Below, piece by piece: positions 1 to 5,406 of a DNA stretch of 5,861 nucleotides. The notes under the pieces were generated by a model that saw nothing but the letters and a program-made list of their open reading frames with translations, did no database searches and was not told where the DNA came from. Source of the stretch: Lentisphaerota bacterium (lineage in GTDB: Bacteria; Verrucomicrobiota; Lentisphaeria; Oligosphaerales; Oligosphaeraceae). The stretch is from positions 1 to 5,861 of the forward strand of contig JAAZIY010000385.1 of NCBI GenBank assembly GCA_012800625.1, written 5' to 3'. Numbering within the stretch: the stretch's first letter is position 1; each line of letters opens with the position of its first letter. Position numbers and translations under genes: made by a program.

Positions 1-25
1 GCCTCGCTTACCCTGGGCTGTATTA

Positions 26-45
26 GGTTGCCCCTTCGGGGCACC
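26..45. repeat. GC-rich hairpin at the left edge
   Basis: Bases 29-34 (TGCCCC) pair with 38-43 (GGGGCA) around a TTC loop. The stem can be extended by GGT (26-28) pairing with ACC (43-45) if T29 is bulged. No T-run follows on either strand, so it does not look like an intrinsic terminator. The surrounding text at 1-50 resembles, from memory, GC-rich phrases scattered between genes in many bacterial genomes, but that cannot be tested here. It may be the end of a larger repeat or of a structured RNA lying left of the window. Confidence 0.45.
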
Positions 46-178
46 AAATGGACAGATTATCAAGAAAAAATTGAAATTTCAGCAGGAAATTTGCGTTTCC
101 ATGATATTTCATCGAGTTTTCTGCTTTGTCCGGCTCTTTTTTCCCAACAAACCAAAACGGGCAAGCGCCGCATAAGCC

Positions 179-234
179 CTTCGTGTCTCTTCGTGTCTCT
201 TCGTGATCTCCCCCCTTCGTGTACCTTAGTGGTT
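179..234. repeat. Degenerate tandem repeat, period 10, CTTCGTGTCT type
   Basis: Five related units begin at 179, 189, 199, 215 and 225. The first two are identical (CTTCGTGTCT); the others are CTTCGTGATC, CTTCGTGTAC and CTTAGTGGTT. Between the third and fourth units the spacing is 16 instead of 10 because of an inserted run of C. On the minus strand the unit reads AGACACGAAG. Similar 'CACGAAG' arrays occur between genes in many bacterial genomes (from memory) and are often mis-translated into His/Glu-rich spurious proteins. It lies just downstream of the methyltransferase stop. No function is evident. Confidence 0.6.
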
Positions 235-260
235 CAATGTTTTTTTTGGATGCGGTCTAT

Positions 261-1109
261 TTATTCTCTTTGCCAGCAGGCATATGTACCGCTGGGCAGA
301 GGCAGGGTTTGCTTGTTTTCCGGCAGGGTCATCTCAGCGGCCTGTATGTCGCCCTCCGGCATTATTTGTCGCAACAGGTTTTTCAGCAGCAGCGGTGTAT
401 ATCCCGGGGTATGGCAGCTCAGGAAGAGGAATTCAGCCTCTTTACTCAGCACTTGCCGGCACAATTCGAGCAACTCCAGCATATGCGCATCGATCTGGAA
501 AAGCTCCTGCCGGCTGCCCCGTCCAAAGCTGGGCGGGTCCAGGATTATGGCGTCATACTGGTTTTTGCGGCGTATCTCGCGGCGCAAAAACTTCTGCACG
601 TCGTCACAAATCCAGCGTATGGCTGCGGTGCCCAGTCCATTCAGCGCGGCATTGCGGCGCGCCCAGAGCAGCATTTTTTTGGAGGCGTCCAGATGGCAGA
701 CCTGGCAGTCGGCCTTAGCCAGAGCCAGGCTAGCACCGCCGGAGTAGGCAAAAAGATTTAGCAGCGTCAGTTGCCGTCCGGCTTTGGCGGCCAGCTCCGG
801 CAGTTGTCTCCAGGCCAGGGCGTGTTCGGGAAAAAGCCCCACGTGACCGAAGTCAGTGAGCTGCAGTTCGAAGCGCAAACCAGCCAAGCGGCAGTTCCAG
901 GCATTGGCTATGGGGCGGCGGCGGTTCCAGACCCCGTCCCGGCCCTCGCGCGTGAACACGGCGTCGGCCTGGCGCCAGAGCTGCTCCGGCTGGCTGGGGC
1001 GCCAAAGCGCCTGGGAGCAAGGCCGGTCCAGCAGATATGCCCCGAAGCGTTCCAGCTTGCGTCCGTTGCCGGCGTCGACAAAAATGTAATCCTCAGGCTC
1101 CTGGCTCAC
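261..1109 (-). CDS. RlmI-like class I SAM-dependent methyltransferase, no PUA domain
   Basis: The 282-residue protein is predicted to transfer a methyl group from S-adenosylmethionine, most likely to RNA. The Rossmann core is clear: motif I 'LLNLFAYSGGASLALA' at about 116-131, an acidic residue ending strand 2 (D141 in 'CHLDAS'), DD at 169-170, and the catalytic-type motif 'DPPSFGRG' at 191-198. The 'GLFPEH' segment (91-96) and 'LPLPSGTYACW' near the C-terminus fit the COG1092 (RlmI/RlmK-type) group. RlmI proper is near 400 residues with an N-terminal PUA domain, which is absent here, so the exact substrate is unknown. The start is GTG: the preceding in-frame codon is TAA, and a GGAG site lies 7 nt upstream. 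The gene follows the SGNH hydrolase after 16 nt and is probably cotranscribed with it. Confidence 0.88.
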   Translation of the reverse strand: MSQEPEDYIFVDAGNGRKLERFGAYLLDRPCSQALWRPSQPEQLWRQADAVFTREGRDGVWNRRRPIANAWNCRLAGLRFELQLTDFGHVGLFPEHALAWRQLPELAAKAGRQLTLLNLFAYSGGASLALAKADCQVCHLDASKKMLLWARRNAALNGLGTAAIRWICDDVQKFLRREIRRKNQYDAIILDPPSFGRGSRQELFQIDAHMLELLELCRQVLSKEAEFLFLSCHTPGYTPLLLKNLLRQIMPEGDIQAAEMTLPENKQTLPLPSGTYACWQRE

Positions 1110-1116
1110 TTATGCA

Positions 1117-1120
1117 CTCC
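1117..1120 (-). promoter_or_regulatory. Ribosome binding site GGAG supporting the GTG start of the methyltransferase
   Basis: On the minus strand GGAG stands 7 nt before GTG (1107-1109). The codon immediately upstream in frame is TAA, so translation cannot start further out. This fixes the unusual start codon. Confidence 0.7.
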
Positions 1121-1125
1121 GCGCT

Positions 1126-1776
1126 TCAGGCAAAAAAGTCTCTGGTGGCCTTCATCCAGGCCTCGGCGAGCAGCTGATGTCCTGCCAGGCTGGGGTGCAC
1201 GCCGTCCCGCAGCCAGTATTCTGCCGGAGCTAGCTTGCATGCCTGGTCCAAGATGCTCTGACAGGGCAGGAAAACGGCGTCGAACTCGGCGCTGAGTTCT
1301 TTGACCATGACTGCTCTTTGGCGCATCTCCGGCAGCCAGTGTTTTTCGACTGCGCCGGTGAGCAGCACGAAGGGTTCCATTAAAACCAGTTTGACTTCGG
1401 GCAGCTGCTGCCTGGTCCACTGTAAAAGCTGTCTGTAAACCATGCCGTAGCGTTCCGGTTCCACACCGTTGTCGCGTTCAGGATTGACCCCGTGCCAGGT
1501 GTCATTGACGCCGATCAGGATGCTGATCAAGTCCGGCTTCAGATTAAGCGCATCGATCTTCCAGCGCGCATACAGGTCCACCACGCGATTGCCGCTGATG
1601 CCGCGGTTATGGAACTGCAGAGCGCGCTCGGGCAGCTGCTTGAGCAGGCTGGCGGCCACCAGGCCAGGGTAGCCCTGGCCCAAAAGCAGGTTCGCAGTGT
1701 GCTGCGCCTCGACCTCGCGGGAACGATGTACATCAGTGATCGAATCACCTTGAAATAGAACGACCTTGCCGGACAT
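1126..1776 (-). CDS. GDSL/SGNH-family esterase or lipase-like hydrolase
   Basis: This 216-residue protein carries the conserved blocks of SGNH hydrolases in order. Block I is 'FQGDSITD' with nucleophile S12. Block II is 'NRGISGN' (57-63), supplying the oxyanion-hole glycine. Block III is 'IGVND' (88-92) with N91. Block V is 'DGVHPS' (191-196) with the catalytic D191/H194 pair. The family cleaves ester bonds, often O-acetyl groups on sugars or acyl groups on lipids; the substrate cannot be read from sequence. There is no signal peptide (start 'MSGKVVLFQGDS'), so it should act in the cytoplasm. The start is ATG with AGAGG five bases upstream. It lies 138 nt downstream of prmA and 16 nt upstream of the methyltransferase gene. 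Closest by motif are lysophospholipase L1-like or acetylxylan-esterase-like members. Confidence 0.9.
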   Translation of the reverse strand: MSGKVVLFQGDSITDVHRSREVEAQHTANLLLGQGYPGLVAASLLKQLPERALQFHNRGISGNRVVDLYARWKIDALNLKPDLISILIGVNDTWHGVNPERDNGVEPERYGMVYRQLLQWTRQQLPEVKLVLMEPFVLLTGAVEKHWLPEMRQRAVMVKELSAEFDAVFLPCQSILDQACKLAPAEYWLRDGVHPSLAGHQLLAEAWMKATRDFFA

Positions 1777-1914
1777 GAGTACCTCTAAATAAAAAAACCG
1801 ATATCAATGACAAAAAAAAATGACGTGAAAAGTTTTTGAACAGCAAGCCACAGCAAGTTTTCTTAGCTTTGGGTCAGCGCACCGTTTCTGTGTAGCCAGC
1901 TTTTTGGCAGCGGA
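1777..1914. other. prmA/hydrolase intergenic region, A/T-rich, no firm promoter
   Basis: This 138-base gap separates two minus-strand genes. Read on the minus strand it holds T-runs (T9 complementary to 1812-1820, T7 complementary to 1792-1798), a short GCCA/TGGC inverted repeat just after prmA, and two direct copies of ACAGCAAG on the plus strand (1840-1847 and 1850-1857, period 10). The T-runs are not preceded by a convincing GC stem, so a terminator is not called. No -35/-10 pair stands out. The gap length suggests that the hydrolase may have its own promoter. Confidence 0.4.
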
Positions 1915-2808
1915 TTAGTTCAGCAAGAACCTACCGCTGCTCCACTCATCCAGGCAGATTTTATTTACTTCCTGCAGTCCCAGGGCGACATATCTTTGTT
2001 TCACCGCCTCATATTGTTCATGCAGTATGCCTGAGAGAATAAGATAAGCCGGGTTTCTGCTCTTGGCTACATAGCCGACAATATTTTCGGCATATTCAAT
2101 CAGCACCGGGGCCAGTATATTGGCGGCCACCACCCGGCAGGGTTGCGCGGGACTATAGTCTTGCACATCGGCCAGCTCGGGCTGCACATCGGCATGGCCG
2201 GCAGCCAGCAGGTTTTGGCGCGCGCAGTCAACTGCTTGCGGATCATGATCAAAGGCAAACACAGGCTCATAGCCAAGCAGCTTGGCGGCTATGCTCAAAA
2301 TGCCGCTGCCGCAGCCGGCCTCCAGGAAGGACTGCCCCTCGCCTAGCTCGGCCTGTATCTGGTCCAAAAACTGCAGGCAGGCCTTGGTTGTGCCGTGATA
2401 GCCGGTGCCGAAACACATCCCCGGGTCCAGCTCCAGCAGCAGCTCTCCGGGCTTTGCGCAGTAGCTTTCCCAGCTAGGCTTCACCACGATGCGTTCGGAG
2501 GCCTTGAAGCAGTGAAAATGCCGCTTCCAGCTCTCCGCCCAGTCCTCTGCATGCATCACGATGGGCGCCAGGCTCAAAACCGGCTTGCCTAGCAGTGCCC
2601 GCCACTGCGGCAGCTGCCGGCGCAGCTCTTGCGCCAGCAGCTCAGCCTCGCTGGCGGAGGCGCAATGCAGCAGTATGCTGGCCTTGCCGCTCTCCAGGTC
2701 GCTGTAGGAAGAACTGCTCAGCTCCAGAGCACAGAGCAGCTCCTCCAAGGGCGCGGCGACGTCGGGCGCGCTCACGATTTCGACAAAATGCAGCGTGGTA
2801 TCATTCAT
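1915..2808 (-). CDS. prmA: Ribosomal protein L11 methyltransferase (PrmA)
   Basis: PrmA methylates lysines and the N-terminus of ribosomal protein L11 using SAM, in the cytoplasm. At 297 residues the length is normal for the family. An N-terminal L11-recognition domain (about 1-80) leads to 'DWAESWKRHF' (89-98), a PrmA hallmark, then 'ELDPGMCFGTGYHGTT' (126-141), motif I 'EAGCGSGILSIAA' (163-175), 'FDHDPQAV' (186-193), 'AANILAP' (228-234) and 'LILSGILHEQ' (256-265). Two signatures deviate from the usual forms as I recall them: GTGYHGTT instead of GTGTHPTT, and an E before GCGSG where D is common. The start is ATG, but the upstream bases give only a weak ribosome binding site. It follows nifS after 35 nt and is probably in the same transcript. 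An alternative is a PrmA paralogue with another protein substrate. Confidence 0.88.
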   Translation of the reverse strand: MNDTTLHFVEIVSAPDVAAPLEELLCALELSSSSYSDLESGKASILLHCASASEAELLAQELRRQLPQWRALLGKPVLSLAPIVMHAEDWAESWKRHFHCFKASERIVVKPSWESYCAKPGELLLELDPGMCFGTGYHGTTKACLQFLDQIQAELGEGQSFLEAGCGSGILSIAAKLLGYEPVFAFDHDPQAVDCARQNLLAAGHADVQPELADVQDYSPAQPCRVVAANILAPVLIEYAENIVGYVAKSRNPAYLILSGILHEQYEAVKQRYVALGLQEVNKICLDEWSSGRFLLN

Positions 2809-2843
2809 GCTAAAAAACCAAGCGATGTCTCAATAGCTGTCCT

Positions 2844-4013
2844 TTATTGCCTGCCAAAGGGTGAAAGCTCTCGCAGGTCTTTGATGATAGGCGGCAGAGC
2901 CTGCAGTATGGTGTCCACATCAGCTTCGGTATTATAGCGTGAAAAGCTGAAGCGAATCGAGCCGTGCAGCGCCTTGTAGTCCAGGCCTATGGCGCGCAAC
3001 ACGTGCGAAGGCTCCAGCGAGCCAGTGGTGCAGGCCGAGCCTGAAGAGGCGCAGACCTTGGCTGCCAGGTAAAGACGCAGCAGAATAGCCTCGCCCTCGA
3101 CATACTTGAAGCTGATATTGCAGGTGTTGGGCAGCCGCGAGCTTGGGTCTCCGTTAACCTTGGGGTCCGGGCAGCTGCTGAGCAATCCGCTTTCCAGGCG
3201 GTCACGCAGGCGACGGAGCTGTATGGCCTCCTCGGCCATGTCGCTCATCGCCATGCGTGCAGCTTCGCCCAGCCCGGCAATGGCGGCGACATTTTCGGTG
3301 CCGGCACGCAGCCCATGCTCCTGGTGTCCTCCGATAATCAAGGGTTTGAAAGGCACAAAACGCTTGCGGTAAAGCGCGCCAATCCCCTTGGGGGCATGCA
3401 ATTTATGGCCGCTAATCGAAAGGAAGTCTATCTGGCTGTCGCGCAAATGCAAGGGCACCTTGCCCACCGATTGCACCGCATCACTGTGGAACAAGGCGCC
3501 TTTGGCGTGCGCCAGCTCGGCCAGCTCATAAATGGGATAGATATTGCCTATCTCGTTGTTGGCGGCCATCAGCGAGACTATGGCGGTCTCCTCGCTAATC
3601 AGGGCCTTGGCCTCATCCAGGTCTATGCGACCCCGTGAATCAACACTGAGATAATCGACCTGATAGCCGCGCTTTTGCAGGCTGCGGCAGAGGTTAAGCA
3701 CCGCCGGGTGCTCCACCACGCTGCTCAGTATCTTGCGCCGGCCTATCTGCGTCTGCAAAGCGCTGAGTATGGCGGCGTTGTTTGATTCGCTGCCGCCGCT
3801 GGTGAAGATAAGCTCGTCGGGGCCGTCGGCTCCGATCAACTCGGCCAGTGCCTCGCGCGCCTGGCGCATGGCCTCCGCCGCCGGTCCGCTGAAGGGGTAG
3901 ATGCTCGAGGGGTTGCCGTAGTACCTGGTCAGAAAGGGCTGCATGGCCTGCAACACTTCCGGAGCTATGCAAGTAGTGGCATTGTTGTCGACATAAATCA
4001 CATCGTCATTCAT
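2844..4013 (-). CDS. nifS: Cysteine desulfurase, NifS type
   Basis: A PLP enzyme that takes sulfur from cysteine, forms a persulfide on an active-site cysteine and passes it to the NifU scaffold. From the ATG at 4011-4013 the protein has 389 residues, a normal length. Visible motifs are 'YVDNNATT' (7-14), 'GNPSS' (33-37), 'TSGGSESNN' (71-79), PLP-stacking H102 in 'VEHPAV', D178 in 'HSDAVQ', the PLP lysine K204 in 'SGHKLHAPKG', 'RAGTEN' (236-241) and catalytic C328 in 'SSGSACTTGSLEPSHVLRA'. 'CASSGSAC' and the pairing with nifU favour NifS over IscS. A longer frame begins at a TTG at 4041-4043, inside the end of nifU, but AGGGGGTGA lies just upstream of the ATG, with its G-run 8 nt away, which supports the ATG. 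The gap to nifU is 13 nt, implying coupled expression. Confidence 0.95.
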   Translation of the reverse strand: MNDDVIYVDNNATTCIAPEVLQAMQPFLTRYYGNPSSIYPFSGPAAEAMRQAREALAELIGADGPDELIFTSGGSESNNAAILSALQTQIGRRKILSSVVEHPAVLNLCRSLQKRGYQVDYLSVDSRGRIDLDEAKALISEETAIVSLMAANNEIGNIYPIYELAELAHAKGALFHSDAVQSVGKVPLHLRDSQIDFLSISGHKLHAPKGIGALYRKRFVPFKPLIIGGHQEHGLRAGTENVAAIAGLGEAARMAMSDMAEEAIQLRRLRDRLESGLLSSCPDPKVNGDPSSRLPNTCNISFKYVEGEAILLRLYLAAKVCASSGSACTTGSLEPSHVLRAIGLDYKALHGSIRFSFSRYNTEADVDTILQALPPIIKDLRELSPFGRQ

Positions 4014-4018
4014 CAGCC

Positions 4019-4027
4019 TCACCCCCT
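4019..4027 (-). promoter_or_regulatory. Ribosome binding site of nifS, touching the nifU stop codon
   Basis: The minus-strand sequence AGGGGGTGA resembles the full Shine-Dalgarno consensus. Its first base is the last base of the nifU TGA stop (4027-4029). The run of G is 8 nt from the nifS ATG (4011-4013). It decides the start in favour of this ATG over the in-frame TTG further upstream. Confidence 0.7.
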
Positions 4028-4893
4028 CACCTGACTTCTTCAACTATGATGGAGGCCGAGACCTTCTCGTGCAGCTTCGCCTCCACCCAAAGACGCAGTG
4101 TCTGCTCGGCGGAATGACAGGCCGCGCAGCGTCCCTGCAGGCGCACGAGCACCTTGTCGCCGTCTATGTCAACCAGCTCTATGTCGCCGCCGTCGGCTTG
4201 CAGACTGGGGCGTATGACGCTGTCAAACAGCTCCTGAATCAGCTTTATTTTTTGCAGGTTGTTCATCTTAGTACCTGCCGCGGTGGCCGTGGCAGGCGCC
4301 TTTTTACCCAGGGCGTCGGCCAGTATCTTCTCGATTTCCGGGATGCATTCGCCGCAGCCCCCGCCAGCCTTGCTGTAATGCGTGATCTGCTCGACGCTAG
4401 TCAGGTTGTTGGCGCGTATCACCTCGCGTATCTTCGCCTCGCTGACATTAAAGCAATGACAGACCACGCGGTCTTCGCCCTGGGTCTCATGCGCGGCGGC
4501 TGGCAGCTCCAGCTCGGGAAACTTCTTTTGCAGGTCTTGCATGGCAGCCTGAAAAGCCTCCATGCCCATCACGGAACAATGCATCTTGGCCTCGGGAAGC
4601 TCGCCGAGAAAGTCGGCTATGTCCTGGTTGCTGAGGGCGGCGGCCTCAAGCAGGGTCTTGCCCTGCAGGATTTCAGTCAGCGCCGAGGCCGAGGCTATGG
4701 CCGAGGCGCAGCCGAAAGTCTGAAAGCTGGCCTTCACTATGGTCTTTTTGTCTTCGGAGAGCTTGAGATACAGCTTGATGGCGTCGCCGCAGACTATGTT
4801 GCCTACCTCGCCCACCGCCTCAGCGTCCTCGATCACCCCTATGTTGCGGGGCTTTAAAAAATGGTCCATGACCTTGTCAGTATAATTCCACAT
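4027..4893 (-). CDS. nifU: NifU, full-length three-domain Fe-S cluster scaffold
   Basis: NifU assembles [Fe-S] clusters from sulfur supplied by NifS and hands them to apo-proteins. All three domains are present in 288 residues. The N-terminal IscU-like domain has C35 ('VCGD'), C62 ('FGCASAIASASA') and C106 ('HCSVMG'). The central BFD-like [2Fe-2S] domain has C145 and C147 ('VCHCFNVSE') and C180 and C183 ('AGGGCGEC'). After an Ala/Thr-rich linker (about 197-210), the C-terminal Nfu domain has 'LQADGGDIELVDIDGDK' and C256-x-x-C259 ('GRCAACHS'). All nine expected cysteines are there, and C35/C62/C106 fall at the same numbers I recall for Azotobacter NifU. The start is ATG with AAGGGG 7 nt upstream. 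It is first of the nifU-nifS-prmA run. No nitrogenase genes are seen, so general Fe-S maturation is the likely role. Confidence 0.96.
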   Translation of the reverse strand: MWNYTDKVMDHFLKPRNIGVIEDAEAVGEVGNIVCGDAIKLYLKLSEDKKTIVKASFQTFGCASAIASASALTEILQGKTLLEAAALSNQDIADFLGELPEAKMHCSVMGMEAFQAAMQDLQKKFPELELPAAAHETQGEDRVVCHCFNVSEAKIREVIRANNLTSVEQITHYSKAGGGCGECIPEIEKILADALGKKAPATATAAGTKMNNLQKIKLIQELFDSVIRPSLQADGGDIELVDIDGDKVLVRLQGRCAACHSAEQTLRLWVEAKLHEKVSASIIVEEVR

Positions 4894-4900
4894 ATTACAA

Positions 4901-4906
4901 CCCCTT
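4901..4906 (-). promoter_or_regulatory. Ribosome binding site of nifU
   Basis: On the minus strand AAGGGG lies 7 nt before the nifU ATG (4891-4893). It supports that start. Confidence 0.65.
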
Positions 4907-4972
4907 TTTTATCGTGGACGGGATTCTTTTGCCGGAACCCCCTCCGGTTTTCACACATTTGGCCTACACGTC

Positions 4973-5011
4973 AAAAAAAAAAGTCGCATCCTGCTTTATG
5001 CCTGATGCGAC
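4973..5011 (-). terminator. Strong intrinsic terminator after the small basic protein gene
   Basis: Read on the minus strand, GTCGCATC (5011-5004) pairs perfectly with GATGCGAC (4990-4983) around a 13-nt loop, and is followed at once by ten T (complement of the A-run at 4973-4982). The 8-bp perfect stem plus T10 is a textbook Rho-independent terminator. It begins 49 nt past the stop codon of the 51-residue gene and ends about 80 nt before nifU. It separates that gene from the nifUS unit, although some read-through is possible. Confidence 0.92.
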
Positions 5012-5060
5012 CAGTCTAGTATCGAGCCTGCAATGCCGTTTTGCACAAGCCCTTCGGCGA

Positions 5061-5216
5061 TTAGTCTTCGGGCTTGGTTTTCGGCAGGCCCCAGACGCGG
5101 TCGCCGTCCTTAAAGCGTCCTTCCTTCTTCAACTTGTCCACGCGTTCAAAGCGTTTCAGGACATTGCGTTTCTCGCTAACGGCTCCCTTGGTCTTCAAGC
5201 TGGGATGAACTGACAT
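5061..5216 (-). CDS. Small basic protein of the PVC-superphylum type (51 aa)
   Basis: A short open frame reads MSVHPSLKTKGAVSEKRNVL for residues 1-20, then 'KRFERVDKL', 'GRFKDGDRVWGLPK' and 'TKPED', ending in TAA. It has 10 Lys and 5 Arg against 8 acidic residues, so it is clearly basic, with no membrane segment or signal peptide. The pattern 'HPSLK ... RNVLKRFERV ... GDxVxGLPK' matches, from memory, a small basic protein family (TIGR04137-like) largely limited to Chlamydiae, Verrucomicrobia, Lentisphaerae and Planctomycetes. Its function is unknown; a ribosome or RNA role is only a guess from the charge. Support for a real gene is strong: AGGAGA 5 nt before the ATG, a promoter at 5267-5294, and an intrinsic terminator just downstream. 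It is monocistronic and divergent from recJ. Confidence 0.88.
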   Translation of the reverse strand: MSVHPSLKTKGAVSEKRNVLKRFERVDKLKKEGRFKDGDRVWGLPKTKPED

Positions 5217-5221
5217 GGATA

Positions 5222-5227
5222 TCTCCT
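5222..5227 (-). promoter_or_regulatory. Strong ribosome binding site of the small basic protein gene
   Basis: Minus-strand AGGAGA lies 5 nt before the ATG at 5214-5216. It is the best Shine-Dalgarno match in the window and fits a highly expressed small protein. Confidence 0.75.
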
Positions 5228-5234
5228 ATGAGCT

Positions 5235-5248
5235 ATGATAAAAATCAT
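5235..5248. promoter_or_regulatory. Palindrome ATGAT-AAAA-ATCAT, possible FNR/Fur-like operator
   Basis: A perfect 5-bp inverted repeat with a 4-bp spacer lies in the leader of the small basic protein gene, about +12 to +25 from the predicted transcription start. It differs from the FNR consensus TTGAT-N4-ATCAA only at the outermost base of each half, and its A/T-rich 'GATAA' character also recalls Fur boxes. At that position a bound protein would repress. It could equally be a weak RNA hairpin or chance in an A/T-rich stretch. Confidence 0.3.
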
Positions 5249-5266
5249 CGTTTTTTGTAAACTGCT

Positions 5267-5294
5267 AATATACTACCGGCGCCGAATTCTGCAA
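5267..5294 (-). promoter_or_regulatory. Predicted sigma70-type promoter of the small basic protein gene
   Basis: On the minus strand the -10 is TATATT (5272-5267, five of six to consensus). The -35 is TTGCAG (5294-5289, three of six), with a 16-bp spacer. The start would fall near 5260, giving a leader of roughly 44 nt to the ATG at 5216. Confidence 0.5.
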
Positions 5295-5405
5295 GTCGCT
5301 TTTCAGCCGTCAAAACAAAGCAGGATTTTGGACCCCAAGACAGAGCCAGGCGCATTCGTCTAAAGGAGGCATTTCGGTCTTTTTTCCTTAATTTTGCCGT
5401 ATTGA
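5295..5405. other. Middle of the divergent intergenic region, no gene seen
   Basis: Between the two predicted promoters there are about 110 bases with no credible reading frame. An orphan AAAGGAGG (5362-5369) has no ATG, GTG or TTG at a suitable distance. On the plus strand GACC near 5330 and GGTC followed by six T near 5376-5384 could close a long hairpin, but the four-base stem is too weak to call an RNA gene. Confidence 0.35.
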
Positions 5406-5406
5406 G

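Larger units (their letters stand above)
1..260. other. Non-coding left flank, repeat-bearing
   Basis: This stretch has no reading frame with a recognisable product or a start supported by a ribosome binding site. It contains the hairpin at 26-45, two nearby copies of GAAATTT around 73-92, and the period-10 repeat at 179-234. The minus-strand genes to the right end at 261. I see no GC stem followed by a T-run that would terminate them. The open frame running through 28-747 on the plus strand is antisense to the methyltransferase and is not believed to be a gene. Confidence 0.6.

Noticed and set aside
29..46. Possible 3' end of a tRNA (GGGGCACCA)
   Set aside because: The arm has a 3-nt loop with no GGTTCGAATCC-type T-arm, so it does not fold as a tRNA T arm plus acceptor end.
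28..747. Long open frame on the plus strand (239 codons)
   Set aside because: It is mostly antisense to the well-supported methyltransferase, its translation shows no family motif, and its first part reads through repeat sequence.
1812..1820. T9 run on the minus strand as a terminator after prmA
   Set aside because: The bases just before it do not form a GC-rich stem.
4041..4043. TTG as the nifS start, adding ten residues
   Set aside because: It lies inside the nifU coding end, while the ATG at 4011-4013 has a near-consensus Shine-Dalgarno and fits the usual NifS N-terminus.
4069..4857. 262-codon open frame on the plus strand
   Set aside because: It is a shadow antisense to nifU, whose cysteine motifs and ribosome binding site are unmistakable.
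4932..4947. CCGGA/TCCGG hairpin followed by four T on the plus strand as a terminator
   Set aside because: The stem is only 5 bp, the T-run is short, and there is no plus-strand gene upstream for it to terminate.
5362..5392. AAAGGAGG followed by a tiny reading frame
   Set aside because: The only possible start is ATT and it gives six codons before TAA; it also lies upstream of the predicted recJ promoter.
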